From contig LRSR01005503.1 of NCBI GenBank assembly GCA_001579985.1, positions 1 to 30,488 of the forward strand: a stretch of 30,488 bases of DNA, in the 5' to 3' direction. Position numbers and translations under genes: made by a program. This DNA is from Hypsibius dujardini. Taxonomy: Eukaryota > Tardigrada > Eutardigrada > Parachela > Hypsibiidae. Below, in pieces: positions 21,640 through 30,488 of the stretch (within the stretch, counting starts at the first letter, position 1; each line of letters begins with the position of its first letter). Under the pieces are notes generated by a model. The model worked only from the letters and a program-made list of their open reading frames with translations, ran no database searches and was not told where the DNA came from.

Positions 21640-21840
21640 GTAGTCCTGACAGTTTGTACTTCTTCTTACTGTGTCTGTACTATTTGTGCACTATTTAAGC
21701 GGACCGCTTGGCTGTAGAGTCTTTGCAGTGCAGTTTAGTGTGCAGTTCACTAGTTCCTTGTATTCAAATAATATTTCCAACCGTTCATTGGCACGGGTCG
21801 ACGTGATTCAGAGTCCACTACACCACGTATTTAGTTAAGA
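21640..21840. other. Unassigned 200 bp between inserted element and transposase 3' half
   Basis: This stretch belongs neither to the long inverted repeat nor clearly to the mariner transposase. It contains TATTTAAG, which is TATA-like, and TTGGCACGGGTCGACG. These could suggest an LTR edge and a primer-binding site, but no matching boundary was found. It may mark a second insertion event. Confidence 0.35.
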
Positions 21841-21869
21841 AGCCGTACTGCGTCCGGGTGCCTGCGAAC

Positions 21870-22440
21870 TCCCGTGACACTATTACGACTCCAAAAACGT
21901 CGAAGAGCGTCGGAAAAATGTGCCTGTTTTCACCAAGTCGCCGAGTCATCCCCAACAACGGATGTATGCCACTGGCTTCGGGTGGGAAGGACAATCCCGC
22001 TTGTATGTGGTGGAACCGAAGGCTAAGATCAGTGCTGCGTATTTTATTGAGAAGATTCTCAGCATAATGATGCTCGTGGATGTCCCAAACTGTACGGTAA
22101 GAGGGAAGCCAAGAAATTGATCCTCCACATAGACAGTGCTCGTTCCCACACCGCTAAACCCGTTTATGAGTGGCTTGACGCCCACAAGATTAAGTATTTC
22201 ACGAAGGACCAATGGCTGGCTAATTCACCTGAAGTGTCTCCGATGGATTTTTTCGCGAACGGATACTTTAAATCCCAGCTGGCAAAGCGGAAGTATACGT
22301 GCATGGCGGACATGTTGAAGGCTGCAAACGAGAAGTGGGATGCAATTCCTAAAGAAATGTTCCGCAATGCCCTCCGATCTTGGCCCGACCGAGTTCTGGC
22401 GATTCACAAGGCCAAGGGACATCATGCTCCCAATTATTAG
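21870..22440 (+). pseudogene. Tc1/mariner-like transposase, 3' half
   Basis: Continues the catalytic domain begun at 15126: VPVFTKSPSHPQQRMYATGF, then FIEKIL, then the second Asp in LHIDSARSHTA and the third acidic residue in SPMDFFANGYFK, giving a DDD-type triad. It ends with a TAG at 22440. Two further lesions are visible: a TGA near 21874, and a one-base frame change near 22090-22095 that separates the 21920-22120 frame from the 22117-22440 frame. Confidence 0.85.
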
Positions 22441-22508
22441 CCTGAAGCAATGTGTAATTTTTTTGGCGAATTTTCATAGTTGAGTCAATGTAAACGACAA
22501 CCCCTGTA

Positions 22509-22775
22509 TTTGAGGAATCGATAGTTAAACAGTTAACGGGCATGATGAAATGAAATGAAGTTATTGAATGCTAAAATAATTTTAGTTACAGTATATTTAC
22601 GTAGCAGTTTATTAATGTAATTCAAGTTTTGATAAGCAGTCCACTGTGACTATCGATGACCACCGGTTTTGTGTAAGGTTAAAAGAATATGTGGGAAATG
22701 AACTAATTTGGGAAATGGTGGAGATTTCCTCTCGCTCTTCGAGTGAACTTTATTTTGCTGATACCTGTTAATATA
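22509..22775. other. Short unassigned stretch between mariner and retroelement
   Basis: AT-rich, about 270 bp, between the mariner right end and the end of the protease frame. No terminal motif explains where the retroelement was truncated. Confidence 0.5.
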
Positions 22776-23500
22776 TCATGGATATATATATCTCCTACTT
22801 GTTTTTGGCACTGGTGACACTACATACAGTACTGAGTCTGCCCGCGTCTCGTTTGCCACACGTGTCGCCTGGGTCGATGCTCCGTTCAAGGCCGCGGTTG
22901 GGTTCGTTACTTGCGGCAACTCCGGGGGCGAGTCGGTTGTGTGTTCCGGTGCTTGCTTGCAGCACACACTCGTTATCTCTGCATTTTCAGCTTCCTTGCT
23001 CAAAACGATTGACTGATCATCCGGTTCCCCTCCCTTAGACAAATGGGGACCCTCCATGAACCCGGGTACCATATAAAAAGGAGCGGCTAAAGCGAGTGCC
23101 GGTTCCGGGTTAATTAACTCAAACCTTCCGAAATCTATTAAGAATTTAGTCTGCTTTAGAAAATCATTACCAATTAATAAGTCAAACGGAATGTTGTAAA
23201 CTACCCCGCACTTGCCTCTCAGTCTCTTTCCGAGAATATCAATTAAAACTGTACATTCTTCTGGTATCCTAAACACGTCTCCAGACACCACAGTAACTAT
23301 GGGCCCTTCCCACAAAGATTTAATTATGTTATTTTCAGCACTAAATTTATTCGATATTAAACTGACGCCACTACCGCTATCAATGATAACCCTTGCAAAT
23401 ATTTTGTTATTAATAGTTGCTAAACATGACAACGCACCGACTACTAAATTGTTTATAACAGGCTGTAAATCCTGACAATCCGCCCCTCCCTTGCCAGCAT
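22776..23500 (-). pseudogene. LTR retroelement protease region
   Basis: A retropepsin-like aspartic protease that would mature the Gag and Pol polyproteins. The active-site motif is FARVIIDSGSGVSLIS, and GNDFLKQTKFLIDFG matches the later conserved strand. The frame lies one base back from gag and is open right up to the gag stop, which suits expression by -1 ribosomal frameshifting. It stops at 22776. No reverse transcriptase, RNase H or integrase follows, so the element is truncated. Confidence 0.8.
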
Positions 23501-24518
23501 TTAGTTTAAACCAGGTGGCGTACTGGTGTTTACGGGCTCAACGGACCAACCACGCCTAGTAGTAGCAGTGCCGGTGGTACCTTCGAAGTCCGGTTCAGTG
23601 TACGTACCATCACTAAAAAATTGGGCCACTGCCGGTGGCGCTATTTGCACGGCTGAACCTGACGGAAGTATGGCCCGTTTTGGGGGCTCCTGAAAACACC
23701 TATTACTAAAGTTACCCTGCCCAGCCCGACTTGCAAATGAATTTCGAAAACTCGGACTACTTGTATTCAAGAATCCATTCCGATTAAAACTTCCCTGGCT
23801 TGATCTGTAGCTATTCGGACTAGGGCGTCCCCTACAATCACGAGTCACGTGATTACTTCGACCACAATTTTCGCAGCCCATCGGCCTTCGTTAATTTTGC
23901 GGACACCAACGACTTAAGTGATCTAGCTGGGCACAGGTGTTACAGAGTTGTCTGCCATCCACGTCGATGCGATTATTTGCACTCCTAAACAGCTGCACTT
24001 GGTTACCCGAAAATTGACCTCGCGCACTTGACACCTGCTGCTGTTGGAAGCTTTCCGTTAACTGCTTCATCTGTTCATTTAAATTATTTACCGTATTTTC
24101 TAAATTAATTTCCTAAACTGTTTGGCCTATCTGGCTAGCTAAATTGTTACTCGTAGCTCCATTTGACTGCAGAAGCGCTGGTTTGCGGACTCGTGGCCCT
24201 GTCCAGAAAACGTCGGGAGATCTTTGACGTGAAGCAATTTGTGCCTCTTTTCCTCCAGAATATTATCGAAAATGTCTTTGATTTGCTCCGGGGTTGCCAT
24301 GGCTACTAACGACTCCTCAATTTCCTGCAACTTCTTTTGTAATTTTCCGCTCGTCTCACCCTGCTGCGCTTGTGCCCCTGCAGCTGTGTTTTTTCTCAAA
24401 CTGGCCCGACTGGTTAATTTATCCGATTTAGTAACTAAACTACGTAAAGACGTGCTGGTTAAATCTGTGTTTCGTCTGGTCGCTCTCTGCGCCGCCACCT
24501 TGCGAGCTGGTTCTATAG
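23501..24518 (-). pseudogene. LTR retroelement gag (nucleocapsid side), decayed
   Basis: The upstream part has a coiled-coil-like segment (LQKKLQEIEESLVAM) and KDLPTFSGQG, common before Gag capsid domains. The distal part has two CCHC zinc knuckles that bind genomic RNA: C-NTC-AQLDH-LSRWC near 23905-23950, and CENCGRSNHVTRDC near 23835-23880. In-frame stops TAG (24113-24115) and TAA (23891-23893), and a frame change near 24150-24200, disable it. The gag frame ends with TAA at 23501-23503 next to a slippery heptamer. The long open frame that seems to start at 24555 begins inside an inserted solo LTR, so that ATG is not the native start. Confidence 0.8.
23504..23510 (-). promoter_or_regulatory. 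-1 frameshift slippery heptamer at the gag/pro junction
   Basis: On the minus strand the gag frame reads GGT TTA AAC TAA, so T TTA AAC is a canonical X XXY YYZ heptamer immediately before the stop. A -1 slip continues into the protease frame with no stop. GC-rich sequence downstream could form a stimulatory structure; I did not fold it. Confidence 0.72.
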
Positions 24519-24804
24519 TGTTGGACACGCCCAACAAGTCCCCATATCCAATCATGATAGTTCTTTAACTCACGAGTATCATACTTAGTTTGTAACTCTG
24601 TCCACTCTATTAACCCTATTCTGATGTATGTGCCATTTACCTTCATTTCTATAGTTAAAACTTTACTATATAATAATTTGTTTTATTATTTCTACAGTCA
24701 GTTCTACTTCTTCTTTCCTTTCTTCCAGTTTATTTCTCTAACGGTCTTTACTATCAGTCTAATAAACTTGTTAACTATCCAACTGACGGTTGGTAGACCT
24801 AACA
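24519..24804 (-). mobile_element. Solo LTR C with a 4-bp target-site duplication, inserted in gag
   Basis: A 286-bp LTR in minus orientation, almost identical to solo LTR A at 11700-11984. On + it is flanked by ATAG on both sides (24515-24518 and 24805-24808), so it is a complete solo LTR that jumped in, not the 5' LTR of the gag-bearing element. Removing it leaves gag frame continuing for only a short way upstream. Confidence 0.9.
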
Positions 24805-25046
24805 ATAGAAAAATAGTCAAATAGACATTATTGTTTACGTCCAATGTCCCAGACTCATCTTCACTCTTCTGCGCGTCAATCTGTCACCTTTTTTTATATA
24901 TACTAGTACAGTGCTCAGTTACTCCGCGAAAGAGAGCGTATATATATGCAACCTGACTAGGAATTCTCACTCGTGCAAGAACTCCTGCACTCCTCTAATG
25001 TCAACACTGATTATCCGCCCTCTACAGACTGTCTCTTTCCGCGAAA

Positions 25047-25181
25047 CTACCCCAGTATAACTTTTTTAAAGACCCACGTTTTCCAAGGCGCGTACGTAAG
25101 AAATAAACTAACTGCAGCTACCAATATTAAAGCTATTATGCCACTGATTACTAAATATTTAATGCTAATCATTTTCACCAT
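25047..25181 (-). CDS. 44-residue single-pass membrane peptide, hypothetical
   Basis: ATG at 25181 to TAG at 25047. After a short MVKMISIKY start it has one strong hydrophobic segment (LVISGIIALILVAAVSLFL) and then a basic aromatic tail (WKTWVFKK). It lies upstream of gag on the same strand, after a candidate splice donor at 25260. It could be a remnant of another reading frame of the element or chance. No family recognised. Confidence 0.3.
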   Translation of the reverse strand: MVKMISIKYLVISGIIALILVAAVSLFLTYAPWKTWVFKKVILG

Positions 25182-25189
25182 TTAATTAA

Positions 25190-25560
25190 TAAAGCACACG
25201 CGCAACTGAATATTACTAAGCTTCCAGCTACAGTACCTTGCCTCAAACGACTACACTTACCGTCCATAATTCCCGATTTGATTACTTATCGTCTCGCCGT
25301 CGATCGTTTTAGACCCTTCCTTTTTGTAGCACTTAGGACTGATATCCTCGACGAAAGTAAGCTCAAATCGACCTCCAAGTGTCACCTGTCCGTTCTTGTG
25401 TTAGGTGAACTAATCAACTCTGTACTAAACGGAAGATGGAATGATGCATGATTTATGGGGTTCAGAACAGCTCGTAGAGAATCCAGTAGCAAAGACTCCA
25501 GAACGCTAATACTAATCCCCGGCCCAAGCCCAAATCGAATGCTTATATAGGAACAAGTAG
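25190..25560 (-). promoter_or_regulatory. Candidate promoter/leader of the retroelement on the minus strand
   Basis: Read on -, it has CCTATATAAG (TATA-like, 25541-25552) followed by about 290 bp of leader and then ATGGACG|GTAAGTG, a good splice donor with its GT at 25260-25259. This order resembles a retroelement U3-R-leader. LTR borders were not found, so it remains a guess. Confidence 0.3.
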
Positions 25561-26700
25561 TGGGCGTGTCTTAAGTGAACGCGAAGCGTTCACTTGCCAA
25601 AGGAACATGGTTCCCATATGAATCACCTGATATGTCAAATATCTGTTATGCAATTTATGCAATCACAGGAAGATCTGTTATGCAATCTATGAAATTACAG
25701 GCTATACAATATGAACTCATAGGTCGAACGTCACGTCGCCTCGTGACCGTGACAATGTAGCAGTAGAATATCTTCGATATCAAGAGACGCAAGTAAATGA
25801 ACCAAGTGGCCCACCAACAATTGTCTCGCGATCTCAAAAAACAAATAGCAATTTACCTGTGTATAGGACTGCAACAACTGACGACTTAACCGCAGGGAAA
25901 CTGCGCAAAGTAGCCGAATTCGAAATCTTATCAGCTGTTTTTGCAGCTTCTCATGACTGTGCTTTTTTCTGCCGTCGCAATTGATTGGCTTGATTTAGTA
26001 GAAGTTGTTTGTCAAATGTCCTGATTGGTTGTCAGAAACGGTGCAATTTAGGGCGGAGTTTTCGGTCTGTCTGAACAGCAAAAGTCACGTGAGCAGAGTT
26101 CTTCTTGGGACTGTACAACCGAACCACTTCTGATTGTGTTTGCATAATGAAACACGGAATTCCATCGTCCGAGGAGTCATATCTATGCAATGGTCAGGGC
26201 GAGGGTCCTCACGCGATTGGCATGAAGAAGTGGACATTTTGTTGAGGCTGCTTGACTAGTAAGAGCGAGCGCGGTGGAGCGGTGTGAAAACTACAAGACA
26301 TGAAAACGTATCTACATCATTATACATCGGCCAACGGTAAAGAACCGGAAAGGCAGAAATAGAGCGTGCTTTCTCATAGATTTAAAGAGTAGCAAAAAAC
26401 AATTATACTCCTTTAAATAGGCCGACTCTCCAGATCATAAAAACGATAGGCAGCAACAGCATGTGGAAAAGTGGAGGAAACCCTGGAATGCCCGGAATCA
26501 CGCTTTCGTCCCACTTCCAGTGGAATGTAATGTATTGGAATTTGGACTGTTGGAACTCCATGGAGTGTGTTTATCCATTTCCATGTTTTCCCTTCGCTTG
26601 TTTCTTGTGAGTCAAGGAAATTCCCTGCCCATTATTATGCTTCTTAAATTTATGGGTTTTGAATTGTTATTGGAATACTTTTGAGCACTAGTATCATGTT
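25561..26700 (+). promoter_or_regulatory. EAPP upstream region with CCAAT and GC boxes
   Basis: Inverted CCAAT boxes (ATTGG) lie at 25984-25988 and 26024-26028, and GGGCGG at 26051-26056, the common make-up of a housekeeping promoter. The region also has an 88-codon open frame without ATG (about 25716-25981) and a palindromic GTGAACGCGAAGCGTTCAC near 25575. A first non-coding or very short exon of EAPP probably lies here, because 26708 is preceded by an acceptor-like CTCTCAG. Confidence 0.35.
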
Positions 26701-26707
26701 CTCTCAG

Positions 26708-26786
26708 GATTACGAAATGCCGGAGGACGCCGAGGGGGAGCGGAATGCGGACTCTAGCGGTGACAGGTAAATTTTTTGTTAAAGCA

Positions 26787-26847
<61 letters not shown>

Positions 26848-28822
26848 CTTAATCAGTCAATATTATCCATCAATTTAGTCTTTACAATTTCGGTGGTCGC
26901 TGACAATTCTGCAATCAATCGAGAAGTTTAACGAGCCTCATGTCGACATGTCAGTCAAGCAATCAATCACTTGTTCGCTCTTCGTTTCTCCAATTTCATT
27001 ATTTCTGATTGATCAAGATGACTGTCGATCATTTTCCTCCCCGTATTTCAGCTCAGATGATGACGACGTGAAGCGAGTCCTGCGGCACATCGGGGGAATC
27101 GGCGAGAATGCTCCGGACGAGGATGACTTTGAGAAAGCCATGGAGGAGGAGCTGAACGACGCGGTGAGAACGCTGGAAAAAAGTCGTCTTCCTCAACCGG
27201 TGCCACTGCAGTCCCCTCCAACTTTCTCCCATTCCCGCTGTAAGTTGTCTTTTTATTTATTATTTCTTTCCTGTCAACACTGAAGGCAGTGAGAAGAGGA
27301 TTAGAACTACCAGAAGCGTTGCTGCGTCGTCGCTGACATTTTTGTTTGATCGCTTGATTAATTGATTAATTGATTGATTGGTTGACTGATTGATTGATTG
27401 ATTGATTGGTTGACTGATTGGTTGACTGATTGATTGGTTGACTGATTGATTGATTGATTGGTTGACTGATTGGTTGACTGATTGATTGGTTGACTGATTG
27501 ATTGATTGACTGATTGACTGATTGACTGATTGATTAATGGATTGATTGATTGAAGGATTAATTGATTGATTGATTGATTTGAGTGATTGATCGATTGATG
27601 GATGAGGACTTTAATATAACATGAAAATAAAAACAATTCAATAACATGAAGTATTCCGCCGGCGAATTTCACAATTTCTTCGACAATTTCGACAAAACAA
27701 TTTCTTCGACAAATAAACTGAATTGTAAATGTATTTCGTAACGACTCTTTTCAAACTGTTAACATTATATTATTTGGAAGCAACATGATCGTCTTTTTTC
27801 GTAACATAAAATCCACGATTACAATGTGCAATGGGTACATTATATTTTTTCGTTCAGATTACAGTATAAATATTCTTCCAATTCAACAGATGTTGACACT
27901 GCCACTCCCCAGCATGCCTCGTCTTCCACCGCTTCGGAGTCGTCATTCGCAGCTGCGGACTCATCCGGTGGTTCAATAGCGTCAAAGCTTAAACTGAATT
28001 CCGGGAAGAAGTCGGTGAAATTCCAAGAAAAACCGGCCGACTTTTACGACCCCGCGTATTTTGACAGCGATGATGAGGAACCAGAAAGTTCCTTAAAGCC
28101 TGATGGATCTCGTAAGCGTAGATCAGAAAAATGAGCTTTGCCTGTCTTTGCCTTGTCTGATCATATGTCTGTGATGTCTGTCTGTTGTGTCTGTCTGTGT
28201 GGTTGTCTGCCTGTCTGTCTGCCTTTCTGTCTGTCTCTTGTGTCTATCTGTCTGTCTGTCTGTCTGTCGTCTGTCTGTCGTCTGTCTGTTGTCTGTCTGT
28301 TGTTTCTGTCTCTCTGTTTGTCGTGTCTATCTGTGTGGTTGTCTGCCTGTTTGTCTTTCAGTTTGTTTGTTTGTTTGTCTGCCGGTCTAGTTGTCTTTCT
28401 ACCTGTCTGTCTGTGTGCCTTGTCTCTCTGCGTGTTTGTTTAGTCACCTGCCTGCTTTGTCGTCTACCTTATTGTCGGTGTGAGCCAACTTGCTTGCCTG
28501 CCTGCCTTGATAATTAACTTAGTGTTTTCCTCACGCTTATGTCAGGTGCAACGAAGAAACACCCGGTCCTCAGCAACGATGAGCTCTTCTACGATCCGAA
28601 GGTGGACGAAGAGGACCAACTCTGGGTAGACAGTGAGCGTAAGAAGTATCAGCCCAAAACAAGGACGGCAGGTAGCGGAGATGCCCCGTTAACCGAGTCA
28701 CCACCGAAGAAGAAGAAGAAGGAGAAAGCAGCTGCGACGACTGATGCGGTGTTAAATTGTCCGGCCTGCATGACAGCTGTATGCCTGGACTGCCAACGGT
28801 ACGGTACGGACTGAGAAGTAGA

Positions 28823-28891
<69 letters not shown>

Positions 28892-29265
28892 TAAATAAAC
28901 AGTCACACAGCTAGTCACATATTTTAACTGATCGGACAGGCATGCTTAATAATGTATTTGAAGTCACTTATTATTGCAGGCATGAAGTTTACCATCAGCA
29001 ATACCGTGCAATGTTCGTCCTGAACTGCTGCATCGATAAAACCCGGAGTCTCATTTGTAAGGCGAAGAAGCAGCCACAAAAGAAGCGCCGCACAGATGAC
29101 TCGGAGCCGGATGAGTTTGTCACCGTTGATGGTACCGTGCCCGGGTCCACCGACAAGAGCGATATTTTCTTTCCTGTAAAATGTATCGAGTGCGGCACGG
29201 AAGTGGGTGTGATTGATAATGATGAGGTTTACCATTTCTTCAACGTTATCGCCAGTCATCCGTAA
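26708..29265 (+). CDS. EAPP: E2F-associated phosphoprotein (EAPP), five exons seen
   Basis: Exons: 26708-26766, 27052-27239, 27890-28111, 28546-28798, 28980-29265. All borders are GT/AG, phases agree, and the sum is 1008 nt. From the ATG at 26717 the product has 332 residues; an earlier start in an upstream exon is possible because 26708 follows an acceptor. EAPP is a nuclear protein known in mammals to bind E2F factors and affect E2F-driven and p21 transcription. Diagnostic blocks, as I recall the family: acidic EDDFEKAMEEELN; YFDSDDEE; SNDELFYDPKVDEEDQLWVD; NCPACMTAVCLDCQR (Cys 225, 228, 233, 236); QYRAMFVLNC; KCIECGTEVGV (Cys 306, 309) and the terminal HFFNVIASH. The Cys pairs suggest zinc binding. 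Lysine-rich stretches may act in nuclear import. It is longer than the human protein, mainly through Ser/Ala-rich linker sequence in exon 27890-28111. Confidence 0.95.
26786..26847. repeat. (TCAA)n microsatellite
   Basis: About 15 perfect TCAA units in the EAPP intron between the exons ending 26766 and starting 27052. The motif is the reverse complement of the TTGA array in the next intron. Confidence 0.97.
27354..27603. repeat. (TTGA/TTGG/CTGA)n microsatellite
   Basis: About 250 bp of TTGA-type units with regular TTGG and CTGA variants, in the EAPP intron 27240-27889. Peptides rich in Asn-Gln-Ser on the other strand are an artefact of this repeat. Confidence 0.97.
28140..28508. repeat. (TCTG)n microsatellite, imperfect
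   Basis: TCTG with TTTG, CCTG and TCGT variants, filling the EAPP intron 28112-28545. Several long open frames with Cys/Leu/Ser/Val repeats cross it and are not genes. Confidence 0.96.
28826..28889. repeat. (CAGA)n microsatellite
   Basis: About 15 nearly perfect CAGA units in the EAPP intron 28799-28979, complementary to the TCTG array in the preceding intron. Confidence 0.97.
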
Positions 29266-29419
29266 GACTAACGCACTAACAAACTTTCTATATTTCATTT
29301 TTAGTTATTTTTAAATGTGAAAATTCAGTGCAGGTTTACTTCCAATTTCCCCAACTGGATTATCGCTACAAAAATAACAAGCTGAATTACTTTAGCTGCT
29401 GACTCAGTAATATTTATAC

Positions 29420-29446
29420 CTGTCTGTCTATCTGCCTGCCTGCCCC

Positions 29447-29478
<32 letters not shown>

Positions 29479-29619
29479 CCTGTCTGTCTGCCTGTCTGTC
29501 TGTCTATATGTCTGTCTGTCTGTCTGTTTGTCTGTCTATGTCTGTCTGTCTATCTGTCTGTCTGCCTGTCTGCTTGTTTGCCTGTTTGCCTGCCGGTCTG
29601 TCGGTCTGTCTGTCTGTCT
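29420..29619. repeat. (TCTG)n microsatellite
   Basis: About 200 bp of TCTG with CCTG, TTTG and TCTA variants, 155 bp downstream of the EAPP stop codon. Confidence 0.96.
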
Positions 29620-30388
29620 TTTATTAGCAGAGTAACCGATTAGTTTAGACGTCGGTGCGACCATTCATTCCGCTGAGCAGTTTGCCGGATGGAGAAGTTG
29701 ATTTTTGGTTGTCCTTATCCAAATGGCAGTTACGCCAGAAGTGTCGATTTGATATATTCCAACGGAGGTGGATTGATCAGCCCGCTCGCGTGCTTGTTGC
29801 CGTAATACACGAAATGAAGCGTGCGAAAAAAACTGTCATACTTCTTCTCTACACAGAGATGACTCAGCATCTCAAGTGATGATGGTTGCCTCTTCGGTTT
29901 GGGGAGCGATAATCTCCGTCCGAATGAAAGTAATCAAGTGCGGATCATTCTTTGTTTTTGCAGAGTTTAATTCTGATACGGAGATTTGCAAGCCGTCGCC
30001 GTGGTCGTGTGGTTACGGCGCCGGTGTGTATCTTTCTCCGTAGGAGGCTGATGAGGCGCATCGTCAATCGCGATGATGATGACTGACGGATTGGTATTGG
30101 GGCGCTGCGTGTGTGTCTATGTTGTTTGGTCTTAATTTAGTCACGTGTGAGTGGTGGAGTGGGAGACACCTGTAGAGGCTCAGCGAGGGTCCTTGTCTGT
30201 TCGCCTTGAATTTGCCGGTGTTTGTTGACGATTGTTATCTCACACGCTGTCTTTTTCTCTTCGCAGAAATTTTTTCTGTGCCATCTTCCCTGGTCACGGA
30301 CGGCTCCTGCCGCATGGACACGTTACGTGAGACCATATGAACTGCAGGAAGACAGACAAGATCCCTGAGAACAGATAGGCGGACGGGT

Positions 30389-30449
30389 AGTCAGGCAGGC
30401 AGGCAAACAGGCAGACAGACAACAAGAACGGCAGATAAAGACACAAACA

Positions 30450-30487
<38 letters not shown>

Positions 30488-30488
30488 C
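30389..30488. repeat. (CAGG/CAGA)n microsatellite at the window edge
   Basis: CAGG with CAGA and CAAA variants, becoming a perfect CAGG run up to the last base, so it continues beyond the window. Confidence 0.97.

Larger units (their letters stand above)
15083..22506 (+). mobile_element. Tc1/mariner-like transposon interrupted by about 6 kb
   Basis: The left end GGGTCGTC...ACATAGAGTCAA (from 15083) and the complement of the right end CAGGGGTTGTC...ACATTGACTCAA (to 22506) are inverted repeats. TA lies outside each end (15081-15082 and 22507-22508), as expected for this superfamily. The two transposase halves lie just inside the ends. Removing the foreign DNA would leave an element of roughly 1.3 kb, the usual size. 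The inverted repeats are imperfect, so exact termini could be off by a few bases. Confidence 0.75.
29266..30488. other. Region downstream of EAPP, no gene recognised
   Basis: No AATAAA was noticed soon after the EAPP stop. Between the TCTG array and the final CAGG array there is an open frame at 29655-29879 (+) with no recognisable family. An exon of another gene could lie here unseen. Confidence 0.5.

Noticed and set aside
21640-21840. Possible LTR with TATA box and primer-binding site (TTGGCACGGGTCGACG)
   Set aside because: No partner LTR, no TG...CA borders and no target-site duplication could be matched, so it was kept only as unassigned sequence.
22778-23038. 86-codon plus-strand open frame with a hydrophobic start
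   Set aside because: It is antisense to the protease frame, which carries recognisable motifs; the signal-like start is likely chance.
24139-24555. Gag start at 24555
   Set aside because: That ATG lies inside solo LTR C, which has its own target-site duplication, so the native gag start must be elsewhere upstream.
27358-27672. Minus-strand Asn-Gln-Ser-rich frame of 104 codons
   Set aside because: It is a translation of the TTGA array; no non-repeat protein content.
28138-28517. Cys/Leu/Val-rich open frames of 67 to 110 codons
   Set aside because: They are translations of the TCTG microsatellite in an EAPP intron.
1-30488. CRISPR arrays, rRNA or tRNA genes, bacterial operons
   Set aside because: Repeats here are microsatellites or transposon parts without regular unique spacers; no rRNA or tRNA signature was noticed by eye, though a tRNA scan was not possible.

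Overview
The window is metazoan nuclear DNA. Genes are split by short introns with GT/AG borders, many introns and flanks hold tetranucleotide microsatellites, and the middle is crowded with decayed eukaryotic transposons. A cyclic-nucleotide-gated (CNG) channel and an EAPP orthologue place it in an animal. The transposon load (PIF/Harbinger, Tc1/mariner, pogo-like, LTR elements) would suit an invertebrate, but I cannot name the phylum.

Layout. Positions 1-168 are a CAGA-type microsatellite. Positions 477-7281 hold a complete 12-exon CNG channel gene (+). All splice phases agree and the spliced CDS is 2238 nt (745 residues). Positions 7282-8950 are non-coding with one dispersed repeat copy and a 400-bp MITE-like element. 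Positions 8952-12090 hold a decayed PIF/Harbinger transposon: a DDE transposase pseudogene (+), a Myb/SANT-like protein (-), and two concentric pairs of related inverted repeats. A solo LTR sits in its right arm. Positions 12178-12842 (-) hold a small two-exon gene for a secreted cysteine-rich, PAN-like protein. A second solo LTR lies at 13632-13947.

Positions 15083-22506 are a Tc1/mariner-like transposon whose transposase is split into two halves by about 6 kb. Most of that inserted DNA is one 5.96-kb structure (15683-21639) whose ends are long inverted repeats built of roughly 74-bp units. Inside it lie a pogo/Tigger-like remnant, a 1-kb fold-back structure and a decayed tetranucleotide tract. 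Positions 22776 to about 25560 (-) are the gag and protease part of an LTR retroelement, with a TTTAAAC slippery site at the gag/pro junction, several disabling mutations, and a third solo LTR inserted in gag.

Positions 26708-29265 encode EAPP (E2F-associated phosphoprotein) on the + strand. Complementary tetranucleotide arrays flank individual exons of this gene. The last 1.2 kb is microsatellite and unrecognised sequence, ending in a CAGG array.

The three host genes show no functional link to each other. The part between 7.3 and 26 kb is best read as an intergenic region grown by nested insertions. Exon structures, boundaries and repeat alignments were made by eye from the sequence; no database or alignment program was used.
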